Positions 18,157-27,667 are shown, counted from the stretch's first letter. The stretch: 64,000 bases of DNA from Parvimonas micra (GCF_021300775.1 NZ_JAJTJP010000002.1:307285-371284); one strand, 5' to 3'. Numbers and translations are program-made. The notes: generated by a model not told the origin, from the letters alone.

Positions 18157-19103
18157 TGAAGATTTTAGGTTTTGGGAAAGCTGTTCCTAAAAAAGTTGTT
18201 ACTAATGATGATCTATCAAAATTCGTTGAAACAAGTGATGAATGGATTTTTCAAAGAACAGGAATTAGGGAACGTAGAATTTCAGATGAAAATACAAGTG
18301 AATTAGCGTATATATCAGCTGTTGAGGCAATTAAGAATTCAAATATTGATAAGAATGAAATTGACTTGATTGTTTGTGCGACAATGACTCCTGATAATTA
18401 TACTCCATCTGTAGCATGTATGGTACAAGAAAAATTAGGGCTTGGAGAAAATGTAACAGCATTTGACGTTAACGCAGCATGTACTGGATTTGTATTTGCA
18501 CTAAAAGTTGTTGCCTCCATGCTTAATACATATCATAAAAAAGCATTGGTAATTGGTTGTGAAACACTTAGTAAGATAATTGATTTTGGAGATAGAAATA
18601 CTTGTGTTTTATTTGGAGATGGTGCCGGTGCAATTGTTGTTGAAAAAGACGGTAAAAATGAAGAATTTTATGCTTGTAGTTTAGGAAATGATAAAGATCT
18701 TGTTGCAGAAAATGTTGAGATGAATTTTGAAATGAAAAATAAAGTTCTTAAATCTGGCTTTTTAAAAATGGATGGTAAAGAAGTATTTAAGTTTGCAATA
18801 AATGTAGTAGAAAAATCAATTAATAAAATTTTAGAAATGACAAATTTAAAAATTGAAGATATTAAATTGATTATTCCTCATCAAGCAAATCAAAGAATAA
18901 TAAGTAATGTTGCAAAAAAACTTAATGTAGATAATGATAAGTTTTTTGTTAATTTAGAAAAATATGGCAATACAAGTGCTGCAAGTATCCCTATGGCTTT
19001 TTGCGAAGCTTTTGAATCAAAGAAAATTACAAAAGGAGATAAAGTAATTTTAGTAGGCTTTGGTGGCGGACTTACATGGGGTTCTACAATTATTGAAATA
19101 TAG
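18156..19103 (+). CDS. fabH: 3-oxoacyl-ACP synthase III (KAS III)
   Basis: FabH starts fatty acid synthesis by condensing an acyl-CoA with malonyl-ACP. The catalytic triad is complete: Cys109 (NAACTGF), His242 (PHQANQR) and Asn272 (GNTSAAS). The 315-residue length is typical. It shares TAATG with accA. Confidence 0.95.
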   Translation: MKILGFGKAVPKKVVTNDDLSKFVETSDEWIFQRTGIRERRISDENTSELAYISAVEAIKNSNIDKNEIDLIVCATMTPDNYTPSVACMVQEKLGLGENVTAFDVNAACTGFVFALKVVASMLNTYHKKALVIGCETLSKIIDFGDRNTCVLFGDGAGAIVVEKDGKNEEFYACSLGNDKDLVAENVEMNFEMKNKVLKSGFLKMDGKEVFKFAINVVEKSINKILEMTNLKIEDIKLIIPHQANQRIISNVAKKLNVDNDKFFVNLEKYGNTSAASIPMAFCEAFESKKITKGDKVILVGFGGGLTWGSTIIEI

Positions 19104-19112
19104 GAGAATAGT

Positions 19113-20057
19113 ATGATTAATGAAATATTAGGTATAAAATATCCAATTTTTCAAGGAGCAATGGCAAATATTTCAACGGCAGAATTTGCAGCGGATGTTA
19201 GTAATTCTGGAGCTCTTGGAATTATTGGAACAGGAGCTATGGATGCTAAAATGGTAAGGGATTCTATTAGAAAGTGTAAAGAGCTTACAGATAAACCTTT
19301 TGGTGTTAATATAATGTTAATGAATCCATATTGCGACGAGATTATTGAGGTTATTTTAGAAGAGAAAGTAGCAGTTGTTACAACTGGAGCAGGAAATCCA
19401 GGTGCTTATGTTGAAAGATTAAAAGCTAAAGGGATTAAAATTATTCCTGTTGTTCCATCTGTTGCACTTGCTAGAAGAATGGAAAGTATTGGTGTTGATG
19501 CAGTTATTGTTGAGGGAACTGAATCAGGTGGTCATGTTGGAGAGCTTACAACTATGGCACTAGTTCCACAAGTTGTAGATGCAATCAATATTCCAGTAAT
19601 TGCTGCTGGAGGAATTGCAGATGGTAGAGGTTTTAATGCCGCTATCGCTTTAGGATCAATTGGAGTTCAAGTTGGAACTTGTCTTTTAGTTGCTAAAGAA
19701 TGTCCAGTACATCAAAATTATAAAAATGCAGTAATCAAAGCAAAAGATATTGATACTGTAGTTACAGGTAGAACTATTAATACACCTGTTAGAATTTTAA
19801 AAAATGATATGAGTAGAAAATTTTTACAATTAGAAAAAGAAATTTCATCAAGAGAGGAATTAGAAAAATTGACATTGGGTTCTTTAAAAAGAGCAGTTGT
19901 TGAAGGTGACGTTAAAAATGGTTCCGTTATGCTTGGACAAATTTCTGGTTTAATAAAAGAAGAAAAGACTCTAAATGAAATTTTTGAAAATATAATGAAA
20001 GAAAGTAAGGAAGAGTTTGAAAGATTGAAAAAATTAATAGGTGGAGACTATGCTTAA
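19113..20057 (+). CDS. fabK: FMN-dependent enoyl-ACP reductase II
   Basis: FabK performs the last reduction of each elongation cycle and replaces FabI, which makes such organisms naturally triclosan-tolerant. The 314-residue TIM-barrel begins YPIFQGAMANIST and carries the ESGGHVGE motif at about residue 137, followed by PVIAAGGIADGRG and GVQVGTCLL. Its location beside fabH and before fabD supports FabK rather than a generic nitronate monooxygenase. The AGGAGA site precedes it. A diverged paralogue follows with an 8-bp overlap. Confidence 0.92.
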   Translation: MINEILGIKYPIFQGAMANISTAEFAADVSNSGALGIIGTGAMDAKMVRDSIRKCKELTDKPFGVNIMLMNPYCDEIIEVILEEKVAVVTTGAGNPGAYVERLKAKGIKIIPVVPSVALARRMESIGVDAVIVEGTESGGHVGELTTMALVPQVVDAINIPVIAAGGIADGRGFNAAIALGSIGVQVGTCLLVAKECPVHQNYKNAVIKAKDIDTVVTGRTINTPVRILKNDMSRKFLQLEKEISSREELEKLTLGSLKRAVVEGDVKNGSVMLGQISGLIKEEKTLNEIFENIMKESKEEFERLKKLIGGDYA

Positions 20058-21129
20058 GTCTGTTAAATTAAAAGATAAAATTTTAGAAGTACCTATTATT
20101 CAAGGTGGTATGGGAGTTGGAATTTCCCTATCAAGTTTAGTAGGAAATGTTATGAGAGAAAATTGTATGGGAGTACTAAGTTTCGCTCATCCTGGTTATA
20201 GCTGTAAAACATTTTTAAAAGAAACTTCTAAAGATAATTTTCTTGCAATGAAAGAAGAAGTTGATAAGGCAAGAAAAATTTCCGGTGGGAAGGGACTACT
20301 TGGAGTTAATGTAATGGTTGCAACAACTGAATATGCATCTTATGTTAAGGAATGTGTTAAATTAGGTGTGGATGCAATCATCTCTGGAGCCGGACTTCCT
20401 CTTAATTTACCAGAATTAACTAAAGGGAGTGATGTTCTTATCGCTCCAATCGTATCAAGTGGAAAGGCTTTAAATCTAATATTAAGAAGATGGGATCAAC
20501 ATCATAATAAGATTCCTGATTTTGTAGTTATTGAAGGAAGTGAAGCCGGAGGTCATCTTGGTTTTAAAAAAGATGATATTTTAAATGATACTTGTGAAAG
20601 TATTGATGAAATTTTAGAAGACTGTTTGAAATTAGTTGTTAATTATGAAGAAAAATATAATCAAAAAATTCCAATTTTTGTAGCTGGTGGTATTTATACT
20701 GGAAAGGACATTGCAAAATATGTGAAGCAAGGTGCAAGTGGAGTTCAAATGGGAACTAGATTTATTGCGACAGAAGAATGTGATGCTCACGAAAAATACA
20801 AAGAGATGTTTGTAAAAGCTAAAAAAGAAGATATTGTTATTGTTAAAAGCCCAGCAGGATTTCCTGGAAGAGCAATAAGAAATAAATTCACAGAAAGATT
20901 GGATAAAGATGGGCGAATTCCTGTTAGATATTGTGTTGATTGTATTTTACCATGTAATCCTAAAAATACAGTTTATTGTATAACAGAAGCTTTGATAAAT
21001 GCTGTTAAAGGTGATATTGATAATGGACTAATATTTTCAGGGACTAATGCTTATAGAATTGATAAGATAACAACTGTTAAAGAATTAATTTCAGAATTGG
21101 TTTCTGAAGCTAATAATGAATTGAGGTGA
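20050..21129 (+). CDS. FabK-like flavoprotein paralogue with C-terminal Cys cluster
   Basis: The 359-residue protein belongs to the same NMO/FabK TIM-barrel family: PIIQGGMGVGIS at the start, EGSEAGGHLG in the middle and IFVAGGIYTGKD then GVQMGTRFIATEEC. It differs from FabK by having a C-terminal region YCVDCILPC...YC (Cys295, 298, 302, 310) that could hold a metal or Fe-S cluster. It is embedded in the fatty acid operon between fabK and fabD. The start is set at ATG 20050; a GTG at 20041 is possible. Function is unknown; a role in enoyl reduction or unsaturated fatty acid formation is conceivable. Confidence 0.8.
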   Translation: MLKSVKLKDKILEVPIIQGGMGVGISLSSLVGNVMRENCMGVLSFAHPGYSCKTFLKETSKDNFLAMKEEVDKARKISGGKGLLGVNVMVATTEYASYVKECVKLGVDAIISGAGLPLNLPELTKGSDVLIAPIVSSGKALNLILRRWDQHHNKIPDFVVIEGSEAGGHLGFKKDDILNDTCESIDEILEDCLKLVVNYEEKYNQKIPIFVAGGIYTGKDIAKYVKQGASGVQMGTRFIATEECDAHEKYKEMFVKAKKEDIVIVKSPAGFPGRAIRNKFTERLDKDGRIPVRYCVDCILPCNPKNTVYCITEALINAVKGDIDNGLIFSGTNAYRIDKITTVKELISELVSEANNELR

Positions 21130-21133
21130 TTAT

Positions 21134-22030
21134 ATGAAGATAGCATTTTTATTTGCCGGTCAAGGCGCACAATATGTAGGAATGGGACAAGAATTGGCAG
21201 ACAGTTCGGCATTTAAAGAAGTATTTGAATATTTACCTTCAAATTTACAAAAAATTTGTTTTGAAGGTCCTGCTGAAGACTTAAATAATACTTTAAATGC
21301 CCAACCATGTTTAGTCGCAGTATCTTTAGGAATAGCTAAAGTTTTAAAAAGCCATGGCATTGATTGTGAGTATGCGGCAGGATTGAGTTTAGGGGAATAT
21401 ACAGCTTTAGCATATAGTGATGCACTATCTGTAAAAGATGTTTTAGAGCTTGTTAGAAAGCGTAGTGAAATAATGTCTAATGCTGTTCCTAAAAATACTG
21501 GTATGGCTGCGATTTTTAGTTGTGAAGCAAAAGTAATTGAAGATGTAATTAAAGATATAAAAAATGTAGAAATAGCAAACTATAATAGTCCAAAACAGAT
21601 TGTAATTACAGGAAGTATGGAAGGAATAGATGAAGCTATTTTAAAGTTAAAAGATTTAGGATATAAGTCTAAAAAACTAAATGTAAGTGGAGCTTTTCAT
21701 TCAAGTTATTTAAATAATGCAAGTGAGGAATTATTCACTGTATTAAAAGAGGTTGATTTTAAAGAGCCAAATAAAAAAATAGTATTTAATACTGTTGGAA
21801 AGACAAGTGATGAGGATGTAAAAATCCTTTTGAAAAATCAAATTAAGTCAAGTGTAAAATTCATGCAAAGCGTTGAGTTTATGATTGAAAATGGTGTAGA
21901 TACTTTTATAGAAATAGGACCTGGAAAAGTTTTAAGTGGTCTGGTAAAACAAATTAATCCAGATGTGAATATTTATTCAGTTGAAAATCTTGAGTCCATT
22001 GGAAAGGTGGTTGAATTATTAAATGAATAA
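21134..22030 (+). CDS. fabD: Malonyl-CoA:ACP transacylase
   Basis: FabD loads malonate from CoA onto ACP. The 298-residue protein has FLFAGQGAQYVGMG, the nucleophile Ser85 in GLSLGEY and His189 in GAFHSSY. Its ATG is preceded by GAGGTGAT. It overlaps fabG by 8 bp. Confidence 0.95.
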   Translation: MKIAFLFAGQGAQYVGMGQELADSSAFKEVFEYLPSNLQKICFEGPAEDLNNTLNAQPCLVAVSLGIAKVLKSHGIDCEYAAGLSLGEYTALAYSDALSVKDVLELVRKRSEIMSNAVPKNTGMAAIFSCEAKVIEDVIKDIKNVEIANYNSPKQIVITGSMEGIDEAILKLKDLGYKSKKLNVSGAFHSSYLNNASEELFTVLKEVDFKEPNKKIVFNTVGKTSDEDVKILLKNQIKSSVKFMQSVEFMIENGVDTFIEIGPGKVLSGLVKQINPDVNIYSVENLESIGKVVELLNE

Positions 22031-22757
22031 GGTTGCATTAGTTACAGGAGGAAGTGGTGGAATAGGTAAAGCTATTTCTATTAAACTTGCCAAATCAGGA
22101 TATGATGTAGTAATAAACTATAATTCTGACTACGAAAAAGCTCTTGAAGTAAAAAAAATATGTGAAGAATATAATGTTAAAGTTCTTTTATATAAATGTA
22201 ATATTTCAAATTTTGAAGAAGTTGAACTCATGTTTAAAGAAGTTGTAAAAGAAATGGGCAGAGTAGATGTTTTAGTAAATAACTCTGGTATTACAAGAGA
22301 TACATTAATTTTAAGAATGAGTGAAGAAGATTTTGACAAGGTAATAGATGTTAACCTAAAAGGATGCTTTAATTGTATTAAAAATGTTTCAAGAATTATG
22401 ATGAAACAAAAAACTGGTGTAATTGTTAATATTTCAAGTGTAGTTGGACTTTCTGGAAATATTGGACAGGTTAATTATGCCGCAAGTAAGGCAGGAATCT
22501 TAGGGTTAACTAAATCTGTTGCTAGAGAATTAGTTTCCTTAAATATTAGATGTAATGCAGTTGCTCCTGGTTTTATAGAAACTGAAATGACAGATCAACT
22601 TTCTGAAACTGTTAAAGAAAGTGTTTTAAAATCAATCCCTATGAATAAGATGGGAAGTCCAGAGGACGTTGCAAATTTAGTTAATTTTTTAGTTAGTGAT
22701 GAATCAAAATATATAACAGGTCAAGTAATAAATGTTGACGGTGGAATGATAATGTAG
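22023..22757 (+). CDS. fabG: 3-oxoacyl-ACP reductase
   Basis: The 244-residue short-chain dehydrogenase reduces 3-oxoacyl-ACP with NADPH. The nucleotide loop TGGSGGIG is at 8-15 and the catalytic residues are Ser139, Tyr152 and Lys156 (NYAASKAG). The start overlaps the end of fabD. Confidence 0.95.
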   Translation: MNKVALVTGGSGGIGKAISIKLAKSGYDVVINYNSDYEKALEVKKICEEYNVKVLLYKCNISNFEEVELMFKEVVKEMGRVDVLVNNSGITRDTLILRMSEEDFDKVIDVNLKGCFNCIKNVSRIMMKQKTGVIVNISSVVGLSGNIGQVNYAASKAGILGLTKSVARELVSLNIRCNAVAPGFIETEMTDQLSETVKESVLKSIPMNKMGSPEDVANLVNFLVSDESKYITGQVINVDGGMIM

Positions 22758-22764
22758 GTGTGAT

Positions 22765-23997
22765 ATGAAAAGAAGAGTTGTTATAAGTGGATTGGGTGTT
22801 GTTTCACCAATTGGAAATGATAAAGAAGAACTTTGGAATTCTATAGAAAATGGAAAATGTGGAATTGATGAAATTACTTTTTTTGATACAAGCGAACATA
22901 AGGTAAAACTTGCTGCTGAAATTAAGGATTTAGATTTTGAAAAATATTACAATAAACGTGATTTGAAATTTAATGATCGTTTTGTAAAGTTTGCAAGAAT
23001 AGCATCAAAACAAGCTTTTGAAGATTCTAATCTTCAAGATTTTGATAGAGATAGAACTGGAGTTATCCTAGCAAGTGGAATAGGTGGAATTGAAACTATT
23101 TCAAATTGTGAAAATGTATTGAATGAAAAGGGTCCAAGTAGAGTATCTCCATATTTTATTCCTATGGCATTAATTAATATTGCAGCAGGAACTGTAGCGA
23201 TTGACTTGGATGCAAGAGGATATTGTAGTAGTGTTGTTACTGCTTGTGCTGCTGGAACAAATGCAATTGGAGAAGGCTTTTTGAAAATTAGAGATGGATA
23301 TATGGATATTGTTTTTGCTGGGGGAAGTGAAGCATCAATAACACCACTTGCTGTAGCGGGATTTGCTAGTATGAGAGCTTTAAGTGAAAGTACAGATAAA
23401 AATAGAGCTAGTATTCCTTTTGACAAAGAAAGAAATGGATTTGTAATGGGAGAGGGAAGTGCAGTTTTAGTGCTTGAAGAATTGGAACATGCTTTAAAAC
23501 GTAATGCTAAAATTTATGCTGAAGTTGTAGGTTATGGAAATTCATGTGATGCTAATCATATTACTGCTCCTTTAAGTGATGGTAGTGGCGCTGGAAAAGC
23601 AATGTTAAATGCTATTAGTGATGCTGGAATTGAAGCAAAAGATATAGGATATATCAATGCCCATGGAACAAGTACTCCTTTAAATGACAAGTCAGAAACA
23701 TTGGCAATAAAATATGCCTTTGGCGAAAACTATAAAGATGTATTAGTTAGTTCTACAAAATCTGCTACAGGACATTTGCTTGGAGCAAGTGGAGCTGTTG
23801 AAGCTTTAATTACAACATTAGCATTAAAAAATTCATATATTCCTGCAACATTAAATTCAAAGGAAATTGATGAAGAATGTGATTTGAATATCGTTAAAAA
23901 TAAGGGATTAGAAAAGAATATTAAATATGCTATGAGTAATTCCTTAGGTTTCGGTGGACATAATGCAAGTATAATATTGAAAAAATGGGAGGACTAA
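22765..23997 (+). CDS. fabF: 3-oxoacyl-ACP synthase II (KAS II)
   Basis: FabF elongates acyl-ACP. The Cys-His-His triad is intact: Cys161 (TACAAGT), His300 (NAHGTSTPLND) and His337 (ATGHLLGASG). The length of 410 residues is standard. It is separated from fabG by 7 bp and from fabZ by 1 bp. Confidence 0.96.
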   Translation: MKRRVVISGLGVVSPIGNDKEELWNSIENGKCGIDEITFFDTSEHKVKLAAEIKDLDFEKYYNKRDLKFNDRFVKFARIASKQAFEDSNLQDFDRDRTGVILASGIGGIETISNCENVLNEKGPSRVSPYFIPMALINIAAGTVAIDLDARGYCSSVVTACAAGTNAIGEGFLKIRDGYMDIVFAGGSEASITPLAVAGFASMRALSESTDKNRASIPFDKERNGFVMGEGSAVLVLEELEHALKRNAKIYAEVVGYGNSCDANHITAPLSDGSGAGKAMLNAISDAGIEAKDIGYINAHGTSTPLNDKSETLAIKYAFGENYKDVLVSSTKSATGHLLGASGAVEALITTLALKNSYIPATLNSKEIDEECDLNIVKNKGLEKNIKYAMSNSLGFGGHNASIILKKWED

Positions 23998-23998
23998 T

Positions 23999-24430
23999 AT
24001 GGTTTATAATTCAAATGAAATTCAAGAAATAATACCACATAGATATCCGTTTTTACTTGTAGATAGAATTGATTTTATTAATGAAGAAAGAACTGAGATA
24101 GTTGGAACAAAATGTGTAAGTGCTAATGAAATGCAGTTTATGGGACATTTTCCTAATAAACATGTTATGCCAGGAGTTTTAATTGTTGAGGCTTTGGCTC
24201 AAACTGGATGTGTTTTACTTCTTAGTAAAGAGGAAAATAAAGGTAAAATTGGTTATTTTGCTGGAATTAATAAAATGAGATTTAAACAAATGGTTCTACC
24301 AGGAGATGTACTTACTTTGAAGGTAAAACTAGTTAATAGTAAAGCAAATATCTATATTGCTGATGTTTGCGCAATGGTAGAAAATAAGGTTGTTTGTAGT
24401 GGGGAAATAATCTGTTCTGTAGGAAATTAA
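23999..24430 (+). CDS. fabZ: 3-hydroxyacyl-ACP dehydratase
   Basis: The 143-residue hotdog-fold dehydratase has IPHRYPFLLVDRI and the catalytic His50/Glu64 in GHFPNKHVMPGVLIVEALAQ. It is the last gene of the operon. No fabA or fabM isomerase is seen in the cluster, so the route to unsaturated fatty acids is not explained by this window. Confidence 0.95.
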   Translation: MVYNSNEIQEIIPHRYPFLLVDRIDFINEERTEIVGTKCVSANEMQFMGHFPNKHVMPGVLIVEALAQTGCVLLLSKEENKGKIGYFAGINKMRFKQMVLPGDVLTLKVKLVNSKANIYIADVCAMVENKVVCSGEIICSVGN

Positions 24431-24470
24431 AAAAAAGATATAAGTATAAGAGTTATCTTATACTTATATC
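24430..24470 (-). terminator. Terminator of birA at the convergent fabZ/birA junction
   Basis: A perfect 15-bp stem (24437-24451 with 24456-24470) spans the last codons of birA. On the minus strand it is followed by T6-7, so it terminates birA; it may also slow transcription leaving fabZ. Confidence 0.8.
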
Positions 24471-25223
24471 TGAACTAATTAATTTGATTAGTTTATCTTG
24501 AGCTTGGACTATTAAAGAGCCGTTATCATCAATATCAATAGCTTTTGCATTGAATTGTTTATCATTTTGAATTACTGATATTTCTTTTCCAAGTACATAA
24601 GAATTTTCTTTGTAGATTTTAAGATAATCTTCCTTTTCTAAAAAATATGAATCAAAGAAATTAATTATTTCAGAAATCAGTTTGTTTCTTGAAATATCAT
24701 TATTTATATTATTTTCTATTGATGTTGCAATATTTTTTAAACTTGAAGGAAAATCAAATTTTTTTACATTTATTCCAATTCCTATAACCATATTGTCAAT
24801 GATGTTAGTATTAAGGTTAATTTGGCTTTCACATAGAATGCCACCGATCTTTAAATCATTTAGAATTATATCATTGACCCATTTTAATTTTACATCTAAA
24901 TTACAAACAGATTTTATTGCTGAAAGAATAGCGACACTGGTTAAAATTGTGATTTTTAAACTCTCCTCTATTAAGCAATTTGGATTGATTAAAATAGACA
25001 TATATATTCCAATATCTTTATTAGACATAAATTGTCTACTCTTTTTTCCATAACCATTTGTCTGCTCATTACTGATAACAATAGTACCATATTTTTTTTC
25101 ATTTATTTTTGATTTTAGATATTTATTTGTTGAATCAATACTGTCAAAAATTTCAATATCATGTTCATACTTTAGATTTTGTTTAATCTCTTGTATATTT
25201 AAGTTGTTTTGTATAGTTTTCAT
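24453..25223 (-). CDS. birA: Biotin--[acetyl-CoA-carboxylase] ligase without DNA-binding domain
   Basis: The 256-residue enzyme activates biotin with ATP and attaches it to Lys110 of AccB. The conserved KWVNDI and GGILCE segments are present, and a GIGINV strand follows. The glycine-rich adenylate loop reads TNGYGKKSRQF where GRGRxxR is usual. There is no N-terminal winged helix, so it should be a ligase only and not a biotin repressor. It runs opposite to the fatty acid operon and diverges from the FabT-like gene. Confidence 0.88.
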   Translation of the reverse strand: MKTIQNNLNIQEIKQNLKYEHDIEIFDSIDSTNKYLKSKINEKKYGTIVISNEQTNGYGKKSRQFMSNKDIGIYMSILINPNCLIEESLKITILTSVAILSAIKSVCNLDVKLKWVNDIILNDLKIGGILCESQINLNTNIIDNMVIGIGINVKKFDFPSSLKNIATSIENNINNDISRNKLISEIINFFDSYFLEKEDYLKIYKENSYVLGKEISVIQNDKQFNAKAIDIDDNGSLIVQAQDKLIKLISSDISIR

Positions 25224-25276
25224 ATTGTAATTATATATAAATTTAATGAAAAAAACAACTATATTGATTTTGTATA

Positions 25277-25305
25277 TTGACTAAAAGAAAATACTATTAT
25301 ATACT
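25277..25305 (+). promoter_or_regulatory. Promoter of the FabT-like regulator gene
   Basis: TTGACT (25277-25282), a 17-bp spacer and TATACT (25300-25305) precede AGGAGG and the ATG. No complete FabT box is visible here, so clear autoregulation is not indicated. Confidence 0.75.
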
Positions 25306-25330
25306 TTTAATAGAATTTAGGAGGATGAAA

Positions 25331-25873
25331 ATGGCGGAGTGCAAAACCAGACAGACATTAAATGAATTATTAGTCGATTTATTTAATTTCATATTATATA
25401 TACAAGAAAAATATATGAAAGAAAAGGGAGTACCTTTAACAATGTATGAAGTTCATCTACTTGAAAATGTTTCAAAGATTGAAAATAATACAATTGGAAA
25501 TATTGCAGATGCAATGTTAGTTACAAAGGGAACTCTTTCAGTAAATGCAAGTAGACTTATTAAAAAAGGATATTTAACAAAATATGTGGATAAAGAAGAT
25601 AGAAGAGTTGTTAGAGTTGAAATAACTGATAAGGCAAGAGATATTTTAAAGATTCACGATGAATTCCATGAGAATTTAATTGATAGAGCTTTAGAGGATT
25701 TAAATTTGTCAGATAACGAAGTTTTAAATAAAAGCTTTGAATCTATTTTGACATATTTTAAGACTGAATATAGAAAGATGAGTCAAAAAATTGAGGAACC
25801 AAAAGTTAAGGATACTCAAATTAAAAAGTTTAAAAAATTAAATATGAAAAGAAAGTTGAAATATACTGTTTAA
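25331..25873 (+). CDS. fabT: MarR-family regulator, FabT-like
   Basis: The 180-residue winged-helix protein has the MarR core: a helix-turn-helix region NTIGNIADAMLVTKGTLSVNAS, then KKGYLTKYVDKEDRRVVRVEIT as the wing. In streptococci FabT represses fab genes by binding TTTGAxxxTCAAA boxes; three such boxes stand before acpP here, and the gene lies just past the operon. ATG at 25331 is chosen from its 7-bp spacing to AGGAGG. The C-terminal 30 residues are Lys-rich. The gene symbol is inferred from context plus operator type. Confidence 0.78.
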   Translation: MAECKTRQTLNELLVDLFNFILYIQEKYMKEKGVPLTMYEVHLLENVSKIENNTIGNIADAMLVTKGTLSVNASRLIKKGYLTKYVDKEDRRVVRVEITDKARDILKIHDEFHENLIDRALEDLNLSDNEVLNKSFESILTYFKTEYRKMSQKIEEPKVKDTQIKKFKKLNMKRKLKYTV

Positions 25874-25884
25874 ATAAGGAATGT

Positions 25885-25918
25885 GGCTGTTTTTAAAAAT
25901 CAGCCTTTTTTGTTTTTT
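25885..25918 (+). terminator. Terminator of the FabT-like gene
   Basis: GGCTG...CAGCC stem with an AT-rich interior is followed by T runs. Confidence 0.8.
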
Positions 25919-25975
25919 TGGTAAAAATGTGTTAAAATAATACTTAAGAATTAATATTTCAGATAGGAGATTTTT

Positions 25976-26260
25976 ATGGTTAGTAAGGAAGAAGTAAAGA
26001 AAATTTATTATCTTGCAAACTTGAATGTAGAAGAAAACGAACTTGATGTTATTGCTAAAAAGTTTGATGATGTTCTTGTTTTTGCTAATGAAATTATGGA
26101 ACTTGATACTTCAGAATGTGAAGAACTAGAAATAGTTGTTGAACACAACAGCCCATTGAGAGAAGATGTTGTTGAAGAAAGTATTTCAAGAGAAGATGCG
26201 CTTTTAAATGCAAGTGACAAAGAGTATGGATATTTTAGATTACAAAGGGTTGTGAAATAA
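25976..26260 (+). CDS. gatC: Asp-tRNA(Asn)/Glu-tRNA(Gln) amidotransferase subunit C
   Basis: The 94-residue protein has the GatC pattern VKKIYYLANLNVEENELD...FANEIMELDT and ends SPLREDVVEE...FRLQRVVK. It stabilises the GatA-GatB complex. Overlap with gatA by one base (TAATG) marks an operon. Confidence 0.93.
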   Translation: MVSKEEVKKIYYLANLNVEENELDVIAKKFDDVLVFANEIMELDTSECEELEIVVEHNSPLREDVVEESISREDALLNASDKEYGYFRLQRVVK

Positions 26261-27666
26261 TGGATATTTTAAGTATAAGAGAAGATTTTATCAGTGGTAA
26301 AGTGGATCTAGTTTCCTTTTATAATGATGTTATAAAGAGAATTGAAGATAAAATAGAATTAAATATTTTCCTTGATTTTTCAAAAGAAAAAGTTATGGAA
26401 AGAGTTGAATTTTTAAATAATAAATTAAAGAATAAAGAAAAATTAGGATCTCTTTTTGGAATTTCTGTTTCCATTAAGGACAATATTTTAGTTAAGGGAT
26501 ATAAAAATACATGTGGCTCAAAAATTCTAGAAAATTATTCTCCGATTTTTAATGCTACAATTATTGATAGACTTTTAGAAGAAGATGCTGTAATCTTAGG
26601 AAAAGTGAATATGGATGAGTTTGCAATGGGAGGTTCAGGTGAAACTTCTTATTTTGGAGCAACAAAAAATCCTCTAGATGATAGTTTAATACCAGGAGGA
26701 TCTTCTTCAGGTTCTGCAAGTAGTGTAAGTGCTGACCTTGCGATGATTAGTTTAGGTTCTGATACAGGTGGCTCTGTAAGAAATCCTGCGTCTTTCTGTG
26801 CTTGTGTAGGTTACAAACCAACATATGGAATGATTTCAAGATATGGTGTTGTTTCAATGGCAAGCAGTTTAGACCAAGTTGGTATTTTATCAAATGATGT
26901 TAAATCAATTTTACCTGTTATAAATACAATTGGTGGAGTTGATAAGATGGATGCAGTTACTATGAGAGATACTGTTGATTTTAAAGAAGATAATAACTTT
27001 TCAATCAAAGGGCTAAAAATTGCGACTGTTTCTAATATTGAAGAATATGAAATTGATGATGTTGTTCTAAGTGATTATAAAAAAGCTATCGAAAATTTAA
27101 AGAGTCAAGGTGCAATAATTGAAGAAGTAGATTTTAAATATATTAAACATTCAACAAATGTATATAATGTTGTTATGAGTGCTGAAGTTTCAAGTAATAT
27201 GTCTAGATTTGACGGTATCAGATATGGATATAGAACTGAAAATTATGACTCAACAAGAGAATTATTTACAAATACAAGAAGTGAAGGTTTTGGAGAAGAA
27301 GTTCAAAGAAGAATTGCAATGGGAACTTTCTATTTAGCAAGTTCTAATAACCAAGTACTTTATAAAAAAGGTTTGAAAGTTAGAGATTTGATTAGTAAAG
27401 AAGTAAATAAAGTTCTTACAGAATATGATTTTATTTTAACTCCAACAACTACTTGTCTTCCTGGTAAGATAGGTGCTGAAAAGGATAATGCTTTAAAATC
27501 TTATGCTGGAGATACTTTTAATGTTCCAGTTAACTTTGCAGGTCTTCCTGCTATTTCTGTTCCTTTAAATCTTAAGAAAATTGGCGGAAGCGTTCAATTT
27601 ATAGCTAAGAGATTTGATGATGAAAAATTATTAAATCTTGCAATGAATTTTGAAAGGGGGCTTTAA
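26260..27666 (+). CDS. gatA: Asp-tRNA(Asn)/Glu-tRNA(Gln) amidotransferase subunit A
   Basis: GatA releases ammonia from glutamine for transamidation of mischarged tRNA. The amidase-signature Ser-cisSer-Lys set is intact: Lys73 (SIKDN), Ser148 (PGGSSSGSA) and Ser172 (SDTGGSVR). The 468-residue length is slightly short but normal. The presence of gatCAB implies that Gln-tRNA and/or Asn-tRNA is made indirectly. Confidence 0.95.
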   Translation: MDILSIREDFISGKVDLVSFYNDVIKRIEDKIELNIFLDFSKEKVMERVEFLNNKLKNKEKLGSLFGISVSIKDNILVKGYKNTCGSKILENYSPIFNATIIDRLLEEDAVILGKVNMDEFAMGGSGETSYFGATKNPLDDSLIPGGSSSGSASSVSADLAMISLGSDTGGSVRNPASFCACVGYKPTYGMISRYGVVSMASSLDQVGILSNDVKSILPVINTIGGVDKMDAVTMRDTVDFKEDNNFSIKGLKIATVSNIEEYEIDDVVLSDYKKAIENLKSQGAIIEEVDFKYIKHSTNVYNVVMSAEVSSNMSRFDGIRYGYRTENYDSTRELFTNTRSEGFGEEVQRRIAMGTFYLASSNNQVLYKKGLKVRDLISKEVNKVLTEYDFILTPTTTCLPGKIGAEKDNALKSYAGDTFNVPVNFAGLPAISVPLNLKKIGGSVQFIAKRFDDEKLLNLAMNFERGL

Positions 27667-27667
27667 T

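Noticed and set aside
24682-25053. Plus-strand ORF opposite birA
   Set aside because: Antisense translation of a well-conserved biotin ligase gene, without a ribosome site.
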